DNA of 64,000 bases, from contig JASDDO010000008.1 in NCBI GenBank assembly GCA_030015575.1, forward strand, positions 80,143,965 to 80,207,964, in the 5' to 3' direction. This document shows positions 1-10,806 of this stretch, piece after piece. The position numbers were made by a program, and so were the translations under genes. The first letter of the stretch is position 1; the number at the start of each line of letters is the position of its first letter. Source of the stretch: Agapanthus africanus. Lineage: Eukaryota; Streptophyta; Magnoliopsida; Asparagales; Amaryllidaceae. The notes under the pieces were generated by a model that saw nothing but the letters and a program-made list of their open reading frames with translations, searched no databases and was not told where the DNA came from.

Positions 1-147
1 CTTAAATTTTTTATTAGATTTATGGTAGGTAATGTACTTTAATAAATTGATGAGGGGTGACTGTAAAATTACAAGAAAGGGAGGGTAATTGCAAATTTGA
101 CGCAATAATTGCTTCTCATGAGCTCCGGATGTTGGGAATAATTTTGC

Positions 148-365
148 CAGGAATTACTCCTAACTTTATACAACCTCCACTTTGGCTCCCTCAACTTTAA
201 GTTACTCCTAAATGTCCTTTATCTAAATATTTAAATAAAATAAAAAAGATAGAAAATGATATATTTTTTAATTTGATATTTAAATGAAGGACATTTTAAG
301 AATAAATTAAAGTTAATGGAGCAAAGTGCAAGTTCTAAAGTTTTGAGGTATTTTCTATTATTGGG
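148..365. repeat. Palindromic MITE-like inverted repeat
   Basis: The left arm (about 150-222) runs through a stretch ending in AAATGTCC. The reverse complement of the right arm (about 290-365) has the same order of words: CTC..ACTTTA, TGGCTCC or TGCTCCA, AACTTTAA, AAATGTCC. The core is AT-rich. This is the build of a small non-autonomous DNA element. No target duplication was fixed and the ends are approximate. Confidence 0.45.
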
Positions 366-954
366 ACAAAAATTAGAGATATTTCCGCCAAATTAGCCAT
401 ACATCGAAATGATAATAGCAGGCCCTTCTTCCAATGAACCTTTGATTCCTGAATCGAACTTATTGCTAAAATGCGATAGTCAAAATAATCCATTTATAGT
501 ATTCAAAACACATCCATATGGGGAAAAAATTAGAGTTATAAATTTTTTTATATATACAAAAACCATTTGAGCCCTATAAGTTATAATTTATCAATTTTCA
601 TTGTAAGACCATAAGTTATTTTTGGTGGAAGAACATCGAGTCCCATAAAAATCTTGCCAAAAACAGTGCTTGATATTGGATTGAATAATTAGTCAAATAA
701 CATGTTACATATTTGAAAATCATTCAGTTTACCAAATCATTTTTCCATGTTTAAAATGCAAAGATTAATAGTTATTAAAAAAAAGTCTACAGCGATTATG
801 ATAATTAAATTTATTAAGCAGATAAAAAGGGGTTTGCTCCAGTTCTCCAAGAGACTAAAATGAATAACTTAAGAGATTTGGAGCCCTTATTTAGAAATAT
901 AAAGATTTGTTTGCCTATTTTAAATACTTTCTTTATTTGGGAACCGATCCGAAA
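366..954. other. Gene-free AT-rich DNA
   Basis: No credible coding region, RNA gene or repeat end was recognised here. Confidence 0.5.
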
Positions 955-1065
955 GCCTTGATCTATATGCATACAACACATATCCCACCCGCACGCTGGG
1001 GATTGAACCCCGCACTTTCCCCAAAAAGGAAAGTGTCGTACAGACCGAGCTATTACTTATTGGTT
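955..1065 (-). repeat. tRNA-derived SINE-like unit
   Basis: On the minus strand an A-box-like word (TAGCTCGGTCTG) is followed about 45 nt later by a B-box-like word (GGGTTCAATCCCC), the internal RNA polymerase III promoter layout of tRNAs and SINEs. The piece between them is a hairpin of C- and G-rich arms rather than an anticodon arm, so a functional tRNA is unlikely. Ends are approximate. Confidence 0.45.
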
Positions 1066-2317
1066 TGTCTTATTCAAAACTAAAGAAGATTTGAGGGTTC
1101 AAGACTAGGAAGCACCACATGGCCAAAGAATAAGGAGGAAATTTTGGTATACCTAGGTTTACTTAGAATAAATACACACACATAAATATATAAATGGAAA
1201 AATGTTTCTAGCAACTAAAAACAATTTATTTTAAACCTCTTCAACCTGTTTGTGTATTTTTTTTTTTTATATAAAACACAAAACAAAGTCAAAGTCTCTA
1301 AACAATAATGAAGGAAAACAATTGTTTTGTTTGAAAGAATGTGAGCTAAAAGAGCATATCCTATCGAGCTAAAGATCGTAAGCAAACCAATAATATAATC
1401 TCGATAATTTTGGGTCATATAGTTCGGATTCTATTTTATTTTCTAACCTAATCAATTAGCATAATTTTTGTTTCTTCTCAAAGGAAGGTAAGTATATTTT
1501 TTGTTCCAATGAAAAATGTAATTCATAAGAAGGGATTTAAACAAAGAGAAAAGTCGGTATCCTTTGACATAAAAGAGTTTATTCCTTTACTTATTTCGGT
1601 CTAAACACACAGCATATACAACAACCCAGCTAACTTTTTTTTTATTCCTTTGGGTTTTTTTTTCTTTTATTGGGTAAACTGTTGCTGGGAGATGCCTTTG
1701 GGTTAATTATAGTGATTATTAATTTTTTTTTATATTTGGTAAACTAGAAATGTTAATCTTTCACCAAACACATAGCATATGCACAAGGCTGACCATTTTT
1801 TTAAAATTATTTCTTACTTGCCTTTTCTTTTCTTGGGTTAATGATTGTTGGGTAATGCGTCTTAGGATTTTTTATAGAGCTTTTAACAATCTGTGAAAAT
1901 AAAATACAACGTGGTTGCATTTGTTATCCAATAGAAACAGAGTCATTGTTTGGAAGCAACCATTCGGCATCTTTGATGATTGATGCCTTTCACTCTCTGT
2001 CTTCGCGGAATCTTTTTGTTGTTTTCTAGAGCCTTTCTTTGCAAAGGAAAAAATTGTTTTATTACCATATAATATTTTTAATTTATGTCACATTTAATAA
2101 CACTAGTAAATTCAAATTAAGCCAACTTCCTAATTCAAACTATCCAAACTAGATTTTTGACACGTGTGCACGTGGTGTCATTTATAAGATGTAAAAATAA
2201 ATTAAAAAAGATGTGTTTTTAATTAAAATATTCTTTACTTTGTCACTTTGACTTGTTATTAATTTATCGTTTAAAAGATTTAGGGAGTTTGTTATGAACT
2301 TAGGAAAAATAGGTTTA
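1066..2317. other. Gene-free AT-rich DNA
   Basis: Poly-T and poly-A tracts and short AT-rich repeats. The short open frames have no recognisable motif. Confidence 0.5.
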
Positions 2318-2726
2318 GGCCCAAAAGCCGTAAGCTTTAATCTCAGAGCAAAAGACTAGTCAAAAACTCCCAACACTTAATGTTTCCTTTGTTTTAGCCC
2401 TCGTAGTACATTAATTAATTAATGTGTTATGTCAATATCACCGTTTTAGAGAAGATACTATATTTATCTTTTAAAATACTTATATTTATATTAAAATACT
2501 ACATTTAACCTAAAGTGTTACATCTATTTATAAGTACTTTATAAGATAAATATAGTCGTTATAAGATAAAAATATTACTTTAAAATGTAAATGTAGCAGT
2601 TTATGTAAAATGATAGTATTAGCACTAACACATTAATCATGTATGGTAAAAACTAAAGCAAAGGAATCTTCAAAGGTATGGAGCTTTTGACAAGATTTTT
2701 TTGGCCCAGACTGTAGCTTTTCAGCC
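2318..2726. repeat. MITE-like long inverted repeat
   Basis: Both edges carry GTCAAAA(A/G)CTCC in opposite orientation next to GGCCCA words. Inside them, ATTAATGTGTTA near 2412-2430 is matched by its inverted copy near 2620-2640, followed by further mirrored AT-rich sequence. The structure folds back on itself and codes for nothing. Confidence 0.5.
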
Positions 2727-4224
2727 ATAGATTTCCCTATGATTTTTGGATATTTTTTCTTAGAATTATAGGAAGTTATCATGTATCATCCTTAGTATGA
2801 AATCAGTAGGTTGGATAAAGGGTATGATGGCTTTAATGACATGAAAAGATAAAATAACAAAATCCTCTTTTGAAAAAAATATTATATATAGAGTTAGAGA
2901 ATTATAGAATAAATGATGAAAATAAAGTGAGCGAATAAGATTGATTAGCGAGGAGAAGCGCCCATATTATTCTAACCCTAATATACTTAAATGGAATATT
3001 TTCCCTAACATACTTGATGAAATATTTTCCTCTATATTTTCCTGTATACTTAAGTTAAGGGTGTATTTTAGCATAACATATAAAGTTGTTACCGAGCTAT
3101 ATGCAATAATTGATTTTTGTTTGTTGTTGTTGGGGGTGGGGGATACAGATAAATGTATTTTTATCTGGCTAGTGCTGCTGAAAAAGCTTGAAGTTCGGAT
3201 CGGTTCGGTAAAAGCTCATCCAAACTCGTTTGATAGTTAAACAAACCGAGCATAAACATAAATTGAAACTCAATAAAATAAACGAACAAACATAAACACA
3301 TCCTTTTCGAGCTCGACCCGTGTTCAAATTTGGCTCGTTTAGGACTCCCGTGAGTTAGGATAGTTTATGACTATTCATTACTACCCTACTTCCATTTCTA
3401 GTGTCTATTTTTGGTTTTCTTTTCATTTCATTATAGGTATCCATTTACAATATCAATACTAATTTTTGTATTATCAATATAAATTTAAATTTTGATTCCT
3501 ATAATAACCCTCATTAATTTTTGTGCTATCAATAGAACCACCGGTACTACTATTAAATTATGAGCATTAAATCATTAAATAATAGAAATTTAATATCAAT
3601 TGTAGCGTAAGTGTATAACTTTTCTAAAGATTTAATGAGAGTGCAAAACAAAAAATGGACACATAAAATAAAATGGAACAGAGGTAGTATTTAGTACAGA
3701 AACAATAAAATAGTTACTTATTATTAAACTCAGACCATATTTATTAAACTTTAAATATTTAGTAAAATATTGTTATAATAATATATCTTGGGTAACAATG
3801 CACTGGCCAGTTCATGGAGTGCCCCAGCCCCATTAAATTCATTTTAGAAAGTAAATAAAATGTGAAAATAAACCCTCTTTTTAAATTCTAATCAATGATC
3901 TCTCCTGTCACAGTCATTAATCCACCAGCACTGTTTTTTAATCTATTTTTCAGAATCTTAAGGCTTTTTTAAAATAAAAAAATCAGCCACCTCAATTTAT
4001 GATCTTTCATATTGGAGTGAAAATTGGCATCAACTAAGCAAATTACATTTGGTTTAGAATCTAAAGTTGGTTAGTTGGATAGGTGATGTTTGAGTTTGTG
4101 CATTTAAATATCGATATATAAACAAAAGCAAAATTGGACAACAAAACTTCATCTTAAGCTTTTGGAATCTGCTAGATGAGATCATTTTCTTCAATTAGGT
4201 TGTACTAAGGCCGGACTAAGCATT
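2727..4224. other. Gene-free DNA with repeat relics
   Basis: AT-rich. The stretch 3190-3350 has words such as CGGTTCGG and GAGCTCGACCC that recur in plant DNA-transposon relics. The open frame 2941-3240 starts with a non-ATG codon and resembles nothing known to me. Confidence 0.45.
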
Positions 4225-4440
4225 TTTCTAAGCAATGAACAATAACTCGGTTGGTATGGACGCATTTCCTTGAAAGGGGAGAGTGTAAAGTACAAACCCC
4301 GGAAACCCCAAGAGGGGAAGTGACCATAAATTAATGCTTTTCGGGCAAATTCATGGGTCCCATGAGAGTGTGTGTGATGTGTGGTGTGTGTGGGTGTGTT
4401 GTGTGCATAGGTTAAGGCTTACAGAGCCAGAGCCGCAAAA
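4225..4440 (+). repeat. tRNA-derived SINE-like unit, copy 1
   Basis: Begins with an A-box-like word (AACTCGGTTGG, near 4254). It then runs through a G-rich middle, the shared body GGGGAAGTG(A/G)CCATAAATTAA, and a (GT)n-rich tail ending in GGTTAAGGCTTAC. The B box is degraded. Two further units follow in the same orientation. Confidence 0.5.
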
Positions 4441-4479
4441 AGTGTATTTTTCTAATCTCAACTATTATAATGCAAACCA

Positions 4480-4680
4480 AAAGGTTTAACTCGAACGACG
4501 AAGACACTTCCCTACAAGGTGGAAGGTCCTAGGTTCGAATTCATACACTTGCTTGCAGTGAAGGGGAAGTGGCCATAAATTAACGCTTTTGGGGTAAATT
4601 CATGGGTTGTGTGTGTGTGTGTGATGTGTGTTTGTGTATGATGTGTATAAGTTAGGGCTTACGGGCCAGTGCCAAGAAAA
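4480..4680 (+). repeat. tRNA-derived SINE-like unit, copy 2
   Basis: Has AACTCGAACGACGAAGACAC (A-box region) and, about 45 nt on, a good B box (GGTTCGAATTC). It shares with copy 1 the body GGGGAAGTGGCCATAAATTAA, a GT-rich stretch and the tail word GCTTACGGGCC. The promoter boxes and shared 3' body fit a SINE family. Confidence 0.55.
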
Positions 4681-4719
4681 AAGAGCATTTTTAATCTCAA
4701 CTATTATAATGCAAACTAA

Positions 4720-4815
4720 GGTTTAACTCGAGCGACGAAGACACTCATCCAAAATGGAAGGCCTTGGGTTTGAATCCCTTCACCTGCTAATGAGAAGGGT
4801 GAATTTTGCCCAAAT
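4720..4815 (+). repeat. tRNA-derived SINE-like unit, copy 3 (short)
   Basis: Repeats the head of copy 2 (CTCGAGCGACGAAGACAC) with a B box (GGTTTGAATCCC), then departs from copies 1 and 2. It is either a truncated copy or a subfamily with another tail. Confidence 0.5.
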
Positions 4816-5473
4816 ATGTAGAGCAATTTTCCAACGGTTTAAAAAACACAATTCTTAATATTTTGTACTCACGCCAATTTTTCTTATTTTAAAATAGCAT
4901 TCTATCTCTCAAGAAAAACCTTCTCTTTCCAAATAAATAACTCCCTCCTCTTCCCTTCTCCTTTCCAAAACAAAATAAAACATTTTTCCACCTATGTTTA
5001 TAATTTTCAAATATGTATTTTCTTATATAAGTTTCAAATATGTATTTTCTTATAAAAATAGTAAATTTATTTGTTTTGATATCCACGTTGAACGTGGATC
5101 TCGCACATGCAAAATGAGCATGGTTATGCTACGATGGAATTCTCATTTGATACAAAAAGATATAGAAATGGGTTATGCACCTTTATGGTGTAATGCATGC
5201 ATGTACATTTGAGTTTTCAAAAGAAAAAATACTGGCCTAAAAAATAGGAGCTGGTTTCTTCTTTTAATCTCAACCGTCCATGTATTACATTATGGACGGT
5301 GGATAACCAGTTTTTACCTTTTTGCAACAAATGGAGATTCTATTGAAACTTTACTCATGCAGAATACTACTTAACTAAGGGTTATCCTATTTTTAAGCCT
5401 TTTAATCATTATTAATCTAGGAAAAATTCTACAATTAATCTAGGAAAAATTCTACAATGTGCTAGCCATATAT
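4816..5473. other. Gene-free DNA left of the copia element
   Basis: CT-rich and AT-rich runs and a short tandem duplication (CAAATATGTATTTTCTTATA near 5010 and 5035). No gene is recognised. The last five bases before the element, GCGTG at 5474-5478, are the left target-site copy. Confidence 0.5.
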
Positions 5474-5478
5474 GCGTG

Positions 5479-6215
5479 TGCTATGGATAAAACTGGGAGA
5501 AGATGCAATTACACGGACAATTGCTTACGACCAATCACGCAATAATAACCACGCAATAAACAACGAAAGACAATAAAACGATATTAAACCGAGAACAAGA
5601 GAATCACAAAACAAGCGACAAAGGGATTTGTTAACAAGATTTACCCACCGTATGGCTAGTCCTCCACAGAGTGGAATCTGTAAACGTCTACTAGATCTTA
5701 AATCAAGTATTACACCAAGCAAACCTAGAAGATTTCTCTCGAATTTCTCTAGATCTTAGCTGTCACCCTCTTTTTACACAATAGTCTCTCAAATTGGCAG
5801 TACATATAATATATGAGAGATCCCTATATATAGGCAAACTTTAATCCTATTTAAAATAAGAGATAAACCCAAATATGAAATATTCAGTTTGCACAGAAAA
5901 CCCTTCGACAGACGCCTGGTCAAGACTTGGTCAGATGTCTACCTACTCTCCGTTAGGCTTCAACTCCTTAGACAGACATCTGCACTTACTTGTTCAGACG
6001 TCTGCCGATTCTCTGGATTGAGCTTCAACTTATCTAGACGTCTGCCCCATACGTCTGTCTACGCTCTGTACATTGGTTAAGACTTTACAGACATCTGCAT
6101 TTTGGCATTAAGACGCCTGGCGTTGCTCGGGATTTCTGACATGAGTCTCGTGCATGTCCAGACATTTGCACCTACTGCTTCAGACGCCTGAGGAAGAATT
6201 TTCCACAATTCAACA
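5479..6215 (-). repeat. Copia 3' LTR
   Basis: 737 bp, from TGCTATGG to CAATTCAACA on the plus strand. It aligns throughout with 24816-25553, sharing for example GGGAGAAGATGCAATTACAC. On the coding strand it is the 3' LTR. Confidence 0.92.
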
Positions 6216-6235
6216 ATCACCCGCTTGGAGAAATC
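6216..6235 (-). other. Copia polypurine tract (weak)
   Basis: Directly before the 3' LTR, the minus strand reads AAGCGGGTGAT, the place where a copia element keeps its plus-strand primer. It is short and not fully purine. Confidence 0.4.
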
Positions 6236-6293
6236 TTCCGTCTTAATTCCCATCCTAATAGACTTCACACAATTCCGCTCTACTCTTTTCTCA

Positions 6294-6957
6294 TCAAATT
6301 TTCATGGAAAGGTTCACCAATCTGCAACAGAGATCCAGCTTATCTCTGTGTATGACTTTGGTGAACATATTCGTAGGATTCTTTTCTCCCGCGATCTTCT
6401 GCAATGTTAACTCTCTATTTCTAACGCTATACATATGAAGTGGTACCGCACCTTGATATGCTTCGTCCGGGAGTGATATGCCACGTTCTTGGCCAAATGT
6501 CGCACTTTGGTTGTCGCTCCACAAGGTATTGAAGTCTTGTTTTTTCCCCAATTCTTCAAGTAGCCATTGCAAGCATATCATCTTCTTACTGGCTTTCGTG
6601 ATGGCTACATATTCAGCCTCCATCGTTGACAATGCCACTACCTTTTCGAACTGAGACACTTAACTCACCGCTGTTTCTCCAACTGTGAATACGTACTCCG
6701 TTGTGGTCTTCTCACTATCTCGATCACCCAAGTAGTCCGCATCAACATAACCTTACACCTTTAGAGAGTCACCCCCGAAACATAAGCAATAACTGGACGT
6801 TCCCCTGAGGTATCTCAATATTCACTTCATCGCAATCTAATGTTCCTTCTCTGGATTTTGTATGTACAAGCTCACAACTCCTATTACATGTGCAATATCT
6901 GGTCTTTTTCTTACCATTGCATACATCAAACTCCCCGCAGCAGATGCATAAGGCACT
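6294..6957 (-). pseudogene. Copia pol fragment: end of reverse transcriptase and RNase H
   Basis: The frame 6294-6659 holds the copia RNase H words STMEAEYVA and LWSDNQSA, then an end typical of the polyprotein. Upstream on the minus strand (about 6890-6957), in another frame, are words of the reverse transcriptase to RNase H connection (PYASAAGSLMYAMV, RPDIAHV). A stop and at least one frameshift separate the two. The piece is cut at 6957 by the LTR-like insertion and resumes at 10807. Confidence 0.85.
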
Positions 6958-7170
6958 TGTTCCCGCCGAAAATTTCTGCGCAGAAGAGTCCAAGGTATCA
7001 AATGGAAGCGATACTCTTAAGGAAATGCGAACCCATAACTTCCGGCCTGTATTTTGATAAGTTCCCGAAGGAGGAACTATTAAATTCTGATGGTATTGGA
7101 AGCATCTCGAAAAACCCTTCGATTTGATATATTATGGGCCTCATAATTCATCCGGGATCAAAAGTTATGA

Positions 7171-7529
7171 GGCATCACGTGTCCACACGTGATGGACCTT
7201 TAAGAACCCGCTGGAGGACTTAAAAGATACAATAAAAACTCAGTAAAGACCCCAATGGGGCATCACGTGCTCACACATGACCATGGGTCACGTGCAGACA
7301 CGTGATGGGCTCTTAAGACCTCTAAAATAATGAATAGAATTAAATTATAAAGTCTGTTCCCTGATCAGAGGTTACCTCAATGAGGTATCACGTGCTCACA
7401 CGTGACCAATGGTCACGTGTTGACACGTGATGGTTAAAACAACAACATAAACAAGCGGTCGTTAAAGAACTCAATTGGGGGTCGCGTGCTCACACGTGAC
7501 CAAGGGTCACGTGTCAGCACGTGACTGGT
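7171..7529. repeat. Paired G-box array 1
   Basis: Seven inverted pairs of CACGTG or one-base variants, each separated by exactly four bases (spacers such as TCCA, CTCA, CAGA, TTGA, TCAG). Arms often extend to CATCACGTG or GGTCACGTG. CACGTG is the core of the plant G box and of ABRE sites bound by bZIP and bHLH factors; binding here is inferred. Confidence 0.85.
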
Positions 7530-7926
7530 TCCGAAAGCCCTACAGTTAATAGAATTAAATTCTAAAAGTCTCTAAATCTTTCCAAATGGAAAAGGATTAT
7601 GGGGACCGTTGGATTAAAGATCCAAGGGTGATTAAATATCACCAATTTATGGAAAGATCTTGGACTTGGAAAGATTTCCCCCCTAAATCTGACCGAGATA
7701 ACAAATAGATATCTTTGGATTTAAAATCCAATGGTGAATAAAATTCACTTAACAATCTAAAGGCCCAGATTAATGATGAATGCAAATCAAATCTCTCAAC
7801 ATACAAATCAAATCTCTTAATGAGAGATTTGCTAAACAAATTGATTCTCTTCCTTCTCCTATAAATAGGAGCCAAGAAAAGAAGAGAAAGGGGGATCTAC
7901 TTTTTTTGAGAGAAAAACAGAGAGAG

Positions 7927-8397
7927 GAGAATTTAATTCTCAAGAGGGAAGAAAAGGAAGGAGAATTTAATTCTCAACAAAGAAAACCCTAGGTGAGAAA
8001 AGAAAGGAAATCAAAACTTCAAACAGAGAATTTAATTCTCAAAATCCAAGAGTTTAACTCTTATACAAAAAAGAACTTAGTTCTTCTTCTGGTTGAAGAT
8101 CTGCACAGAGCACATCTCCCCATAACTTGAGAATTTAATTCTCATCGGGTCGAGATCCTGCCATGCAGATCCAAAACTTAGAAGGGGAATTGAGTTTTGA
8201 GAATTTAATTCTCCTAAAACAAAACTAGGGTTTAACCCTAATCAAGAATTTAATTCTTTTACATATCTGGAAATTTAATTCCTTTGAAAAGAAATCAGGG
8301 TTTCATCCTAAATAAGAATTTAATTCTTTCACGATAGGAATTTAATTCCTCCAAAATCATAATCAGGATTTAACCCTACAAAGAATTCAATTCTTAA
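7927..8397. repeat. Array of TTTAA-centred palindromes
   Basis: About fourteen short inverted repeats share an AT core but have different arms: GAGAATTTAATTCTC (from 7927), AAGAATTTAATTCTT, GGAATTTAATTCC, GAGTTTAACTC, AGGGTTTAACCCT, AAGAACTTAGTTCTT. They lie 20-60 bp apart in otherwise plain sequence. The arms change while the symmetry is kept. Confidence 0.8.
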
Positions 8398-8425
8398 AAG
8401 ATCTCTGTTCATGAAAAGAACTAGG

Positions 8426-9031
8426 GTCACGTGCCCCCACGTGACCCTTGAAAAGATCCCCTGCAAAGGACTTTGAAGCATCACCTCACGTGCTCCCACG
8501 TGACTCCCAAAACGCAGAAAGAAAAAGCAAAGGAAATGAAAGCTTTGGGCGCTCTCACGTGTTATCACGCGACCCCTCAGCAAATGCTTTAACAATTGGC
8601 GCACAGATCCCCATCACGTGCCAACACGTGATGCTCTAAAATAAAAATGAAAGTGTTTAACACTTAATGGCAAAACAAAAGAAAAGAAGCTTTGGGCGCT
8701 CTCACGTGTCCCCACGTGACCCCTCAGCAAGTGCTGTAATTATCGATGCATAAACCCCCATCACGTGCCAACACGTGATGCTCTAAAATAAAGATGAAAA
8801 GTGTTTAACACTTATTCACAGATTTGAGGATAAAACAAAGGAGAGCTGGCTTCACATTTAGGGCGCCCTCACGTGTCACCACGTGACCCCTAATGAGCAT
8901 TCTAACAGACCAGAGCGGGGGCCTCCATCACGTGCTCACACGTGATGGCCGTCAGAATTAAAAGTGTTAAACACTTACCTGCAGAATAAAATAAGAGAAA
9001 TCAGGGCCTTCTCACGTGTCCGCACGTGACC
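8426..9031. repeat. Paired G-box array 2
   Basis: Nine further CACGTG-N4-CACGTG pairs, all with a four-base spacer, alternating between CATCACGTG-type and CTCACGTG..GTGACCCC-type arms. A repeating unit of about 145 bp (TTTGGGCGCTCTCACGTG..) is visible twice, near 8546 and 8691. Confidence 0.85.
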
Positions 9032-9040
9032 CCTCCCTCC

Positions 9041-9449
9041 TTAGTGTTTAACACTAATTGGAAAACTCTCTCTGCAGTGTTTAACACTGATTTCCTTAGT
9101 GTTTAACACTAATTGGAAAACTCTATCTACAGTGTTTAACACTGATTTTCTTAGTGTTTAACACTAATTTGGAAAACTCTATTTGCAGTGTTTAACACTG
9201 ATTTTCTTAGTGATTAACACTAATGTGAAAACTCTGTTCCCGGTGTTTAACACTGATTTGCTTTGGTGTTTAACACTAATTTGAAATCTATGCTACCGGT
9301 GTTTAACACTGATTTGCTTTAGTGTTTAACATTAATTTGAAAGCCCCCGTTGCTAGTGTTTAACACTGATTATCTTTTAGTGTTAAACACTAACTTGCTA
9401 ATCATAATTTCAGTGTTCAACATTGTTGGTCTTTAGTGTTTAACACTAG
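9041..9449. repeat. Array of GTGTTTAACAC palindromes
   Basis: About fourteen copies of AGTGTTTAACACT at intervals of roughly 25-40 bp. The flanking bases alternate: TTAGTGTTTAACACTAA then CAGTGTTTAACACTG, so the arms extend symmetrically in both types. Separating words such as GGAAAACTCT recur. Confidence 0.85.
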
Positions 9450-9607
9450 CTTTAGCCCAATTGGCTAAGTTTCTAGAGGCAAAGCCTCTCCTTCAATGAG
9501 CCAACAAAGGGCCAATATTTCAAACATAATTGGACTTAGCCCAAACTGGCCATAAGTCCTCAAATCATCTTGAACTGAGCACATCTGCTTTTTCAACCAA
9601 CTCATTG

Positions 9608-9687
9608 GTTCAAGGGTACATCTCTGAACTCCTCTGATATTTGTCGTTGTAATCCTTCAACGTCTTCAGAGAGGTGACGGGTCCCGA
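9608..9687. repeat. 80-bp direct repeat, left copy
   Basis: A block from GGTTCAAGGGTACATCTCTG to GACGGGTCCCGA is repeated at 10136-10214 with a handful of differences. The related element at 28021 has one inverted copy (28796-28886). Confidence 0.85.
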
Positions 9688-9704
9688 CAACCACACATCA
9701 ACAC

Positions 9705-10262
9705 GGACTGTGGGGTCCTTAAACTCATGGACTTATGCGTCCTTAAACCAAGATACGGACTGTGGGGTCCTTAAACCCGCGGACTTATGCGTCCTTAAAC
9801 TAACGAACTAATGCGTCCTTAAACACACCCATATGGACCGTAGGGTCCTTAAACCCATGGACTTATGCGTCCTTAAACTACCTATGGACCGCAATGTCCT
9901 TAAACTACCAATGGACCACTATGTCCCTAAACTGGAACATGGACCACCATGTCCCTAAACTGGCAATGGACCACCATGTCCCTAAACTGGAACAAGAGAG
10001 CCTAAACGCTCTTTTGTCGGATCTAAACGATCCCGTTTAAGTTGATCTTAGCCTAAATATGGCTAACGTATCCTTAAAACCTTCAAAGAGACTTTAGTCC
10101 CAAATTGGACTATAAGATTCCCCAATCAACTTTGGTTCAAGGGTACATCTCTGAACTCCTCTGACATCTGTCGTTGTAATCCTTCAACGTCGTCAGAGAG
10201 GTGACGGGTCCCGATGGCCATACATGCAATGGACCACTATGTCCCTAAACTGGAACAATAGA
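9705..10262. repeat. Array of GGAC..GTCC hairpins
   Basis: Repeated units GGACTTATGCGTCC, GGACCACTATGTCC, GGACCACCATGTCC and GGACTGTGGGGTCC, each followed by TTAAAC or CTAAAC. Neighbouring inverted repeats of other arms: GATCTAAACGATC, GAGCCTAAACGCTC, TTAGCC..GGCTAA, AGTCC..GGACT. The right 80-bp repeat copy (10136-10214) lies inside. Confidence 0.8.
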
Positions 10263-10479
10263 GCCCAAATGCTCTTTTGTCGGATCTAAACGATCATGTT
10301 AAGTTGATCTTAGTCTCAAATCGGACTAACGTATCCTTAACAAACGTTTGAGTTGATCTTAGTCTCAAATATGGCTAACGTATCCTCAAACCAAAACCCC
10401 AAACCCAAATCTAAGAAATTACGGATTTGGACTAATCCACGTCCTACGGGCGACGACATAACTTAGTCTCCGTATACAA

Positions 10480-10806
10480 TCCACGGGCAACCACAAACAA
10501 AACAAACACCCACGACACGAAGTGACCAGCTGGAGAAGGAGAAAGTTGTTACCGCGATGCGGTAGCGTAATTAACTGCAGGGGCTTGCGCCTGCAGGGAA
10601 GAGCGTCCCCACAATCAAAAACCCCTCAACGAGGGGGAATCTTACGAAGTCTGCTACATCGGTCGCATCCGCTTAAACCTTCGATACATGGTGCCATAAA
10701 TCAACTTGGCATCTTCGGAGAGGTAGACGGATAACACCAATTAGCATCTGTCCCGAATCTCAGGCAAGACAGTCCATGTCTTGGCCGCGCCATTCGGAGG
10801 GGAACA
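10480..10806 (-). repeat. Conserved U3 end of the palindrome-tiled family
   Basis: On the minus strand this matches the first 300 bp of the element at 28021 nearly base for base over long stretches, including GCAGGCGCAAGCCCCTGCAG and CTTCGTGTCGTGGGTGTTTG. It is the best conserved part of the family and proves that the two elements are related. Confidence 0.88.

Larger units (their letters stand above)
6958..10806 (-). mobile_element. Giant solo LTR-like element tiled with short palindromes
   Basis: A 3849-bp block inside copia pol, flanked by perfect 5-bp duplications GCACT (6953-6957 and 10807-10811). It starts TGTTCCCGCC and ends GGAGGGGAACA. The ends are inverted repeats of about 14 bp (TGTTCCC.GCCGAA and TGTTCCCCTCCGAA). 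TG..CA ends, a 5-bp duplication and the lack of coding sequence fit a solo LTR. Comparison with the relative at 28021 puts its sense on the minus strand: U3 from 10806 down, an AT-rich TATA-like word near 7128 and about 170 nt of R-U5. Almost all of it consists of short inverted repeats with 3-8 nt loops. A DNA transposon with 14-bp terminal repeats is the alternative. I do not recognise the family. Confidence 0.8.

Noticed and set aside
2941-3240. Open frame of 99 codons
   Set aside because: Starts at TTG, hydrophobic and AT-driven, with no family resemblance.
7857-7868. TATA box TATAAATA at 7859 on the plus strand of the first LTR-like element
   Set aside because: It is part of the near-palindrome CCTATAAATAGG, one more tile. 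Comparison with the second element puts the promoter on the minus strand near 7128.
7171-9449. Regular repeats that might suggest a CRISPR array
   Set aside because: Units are palindromes with variable spacing inside a plant retrotransposon; there is no constant repeat-spacer pattern and no cas gene.
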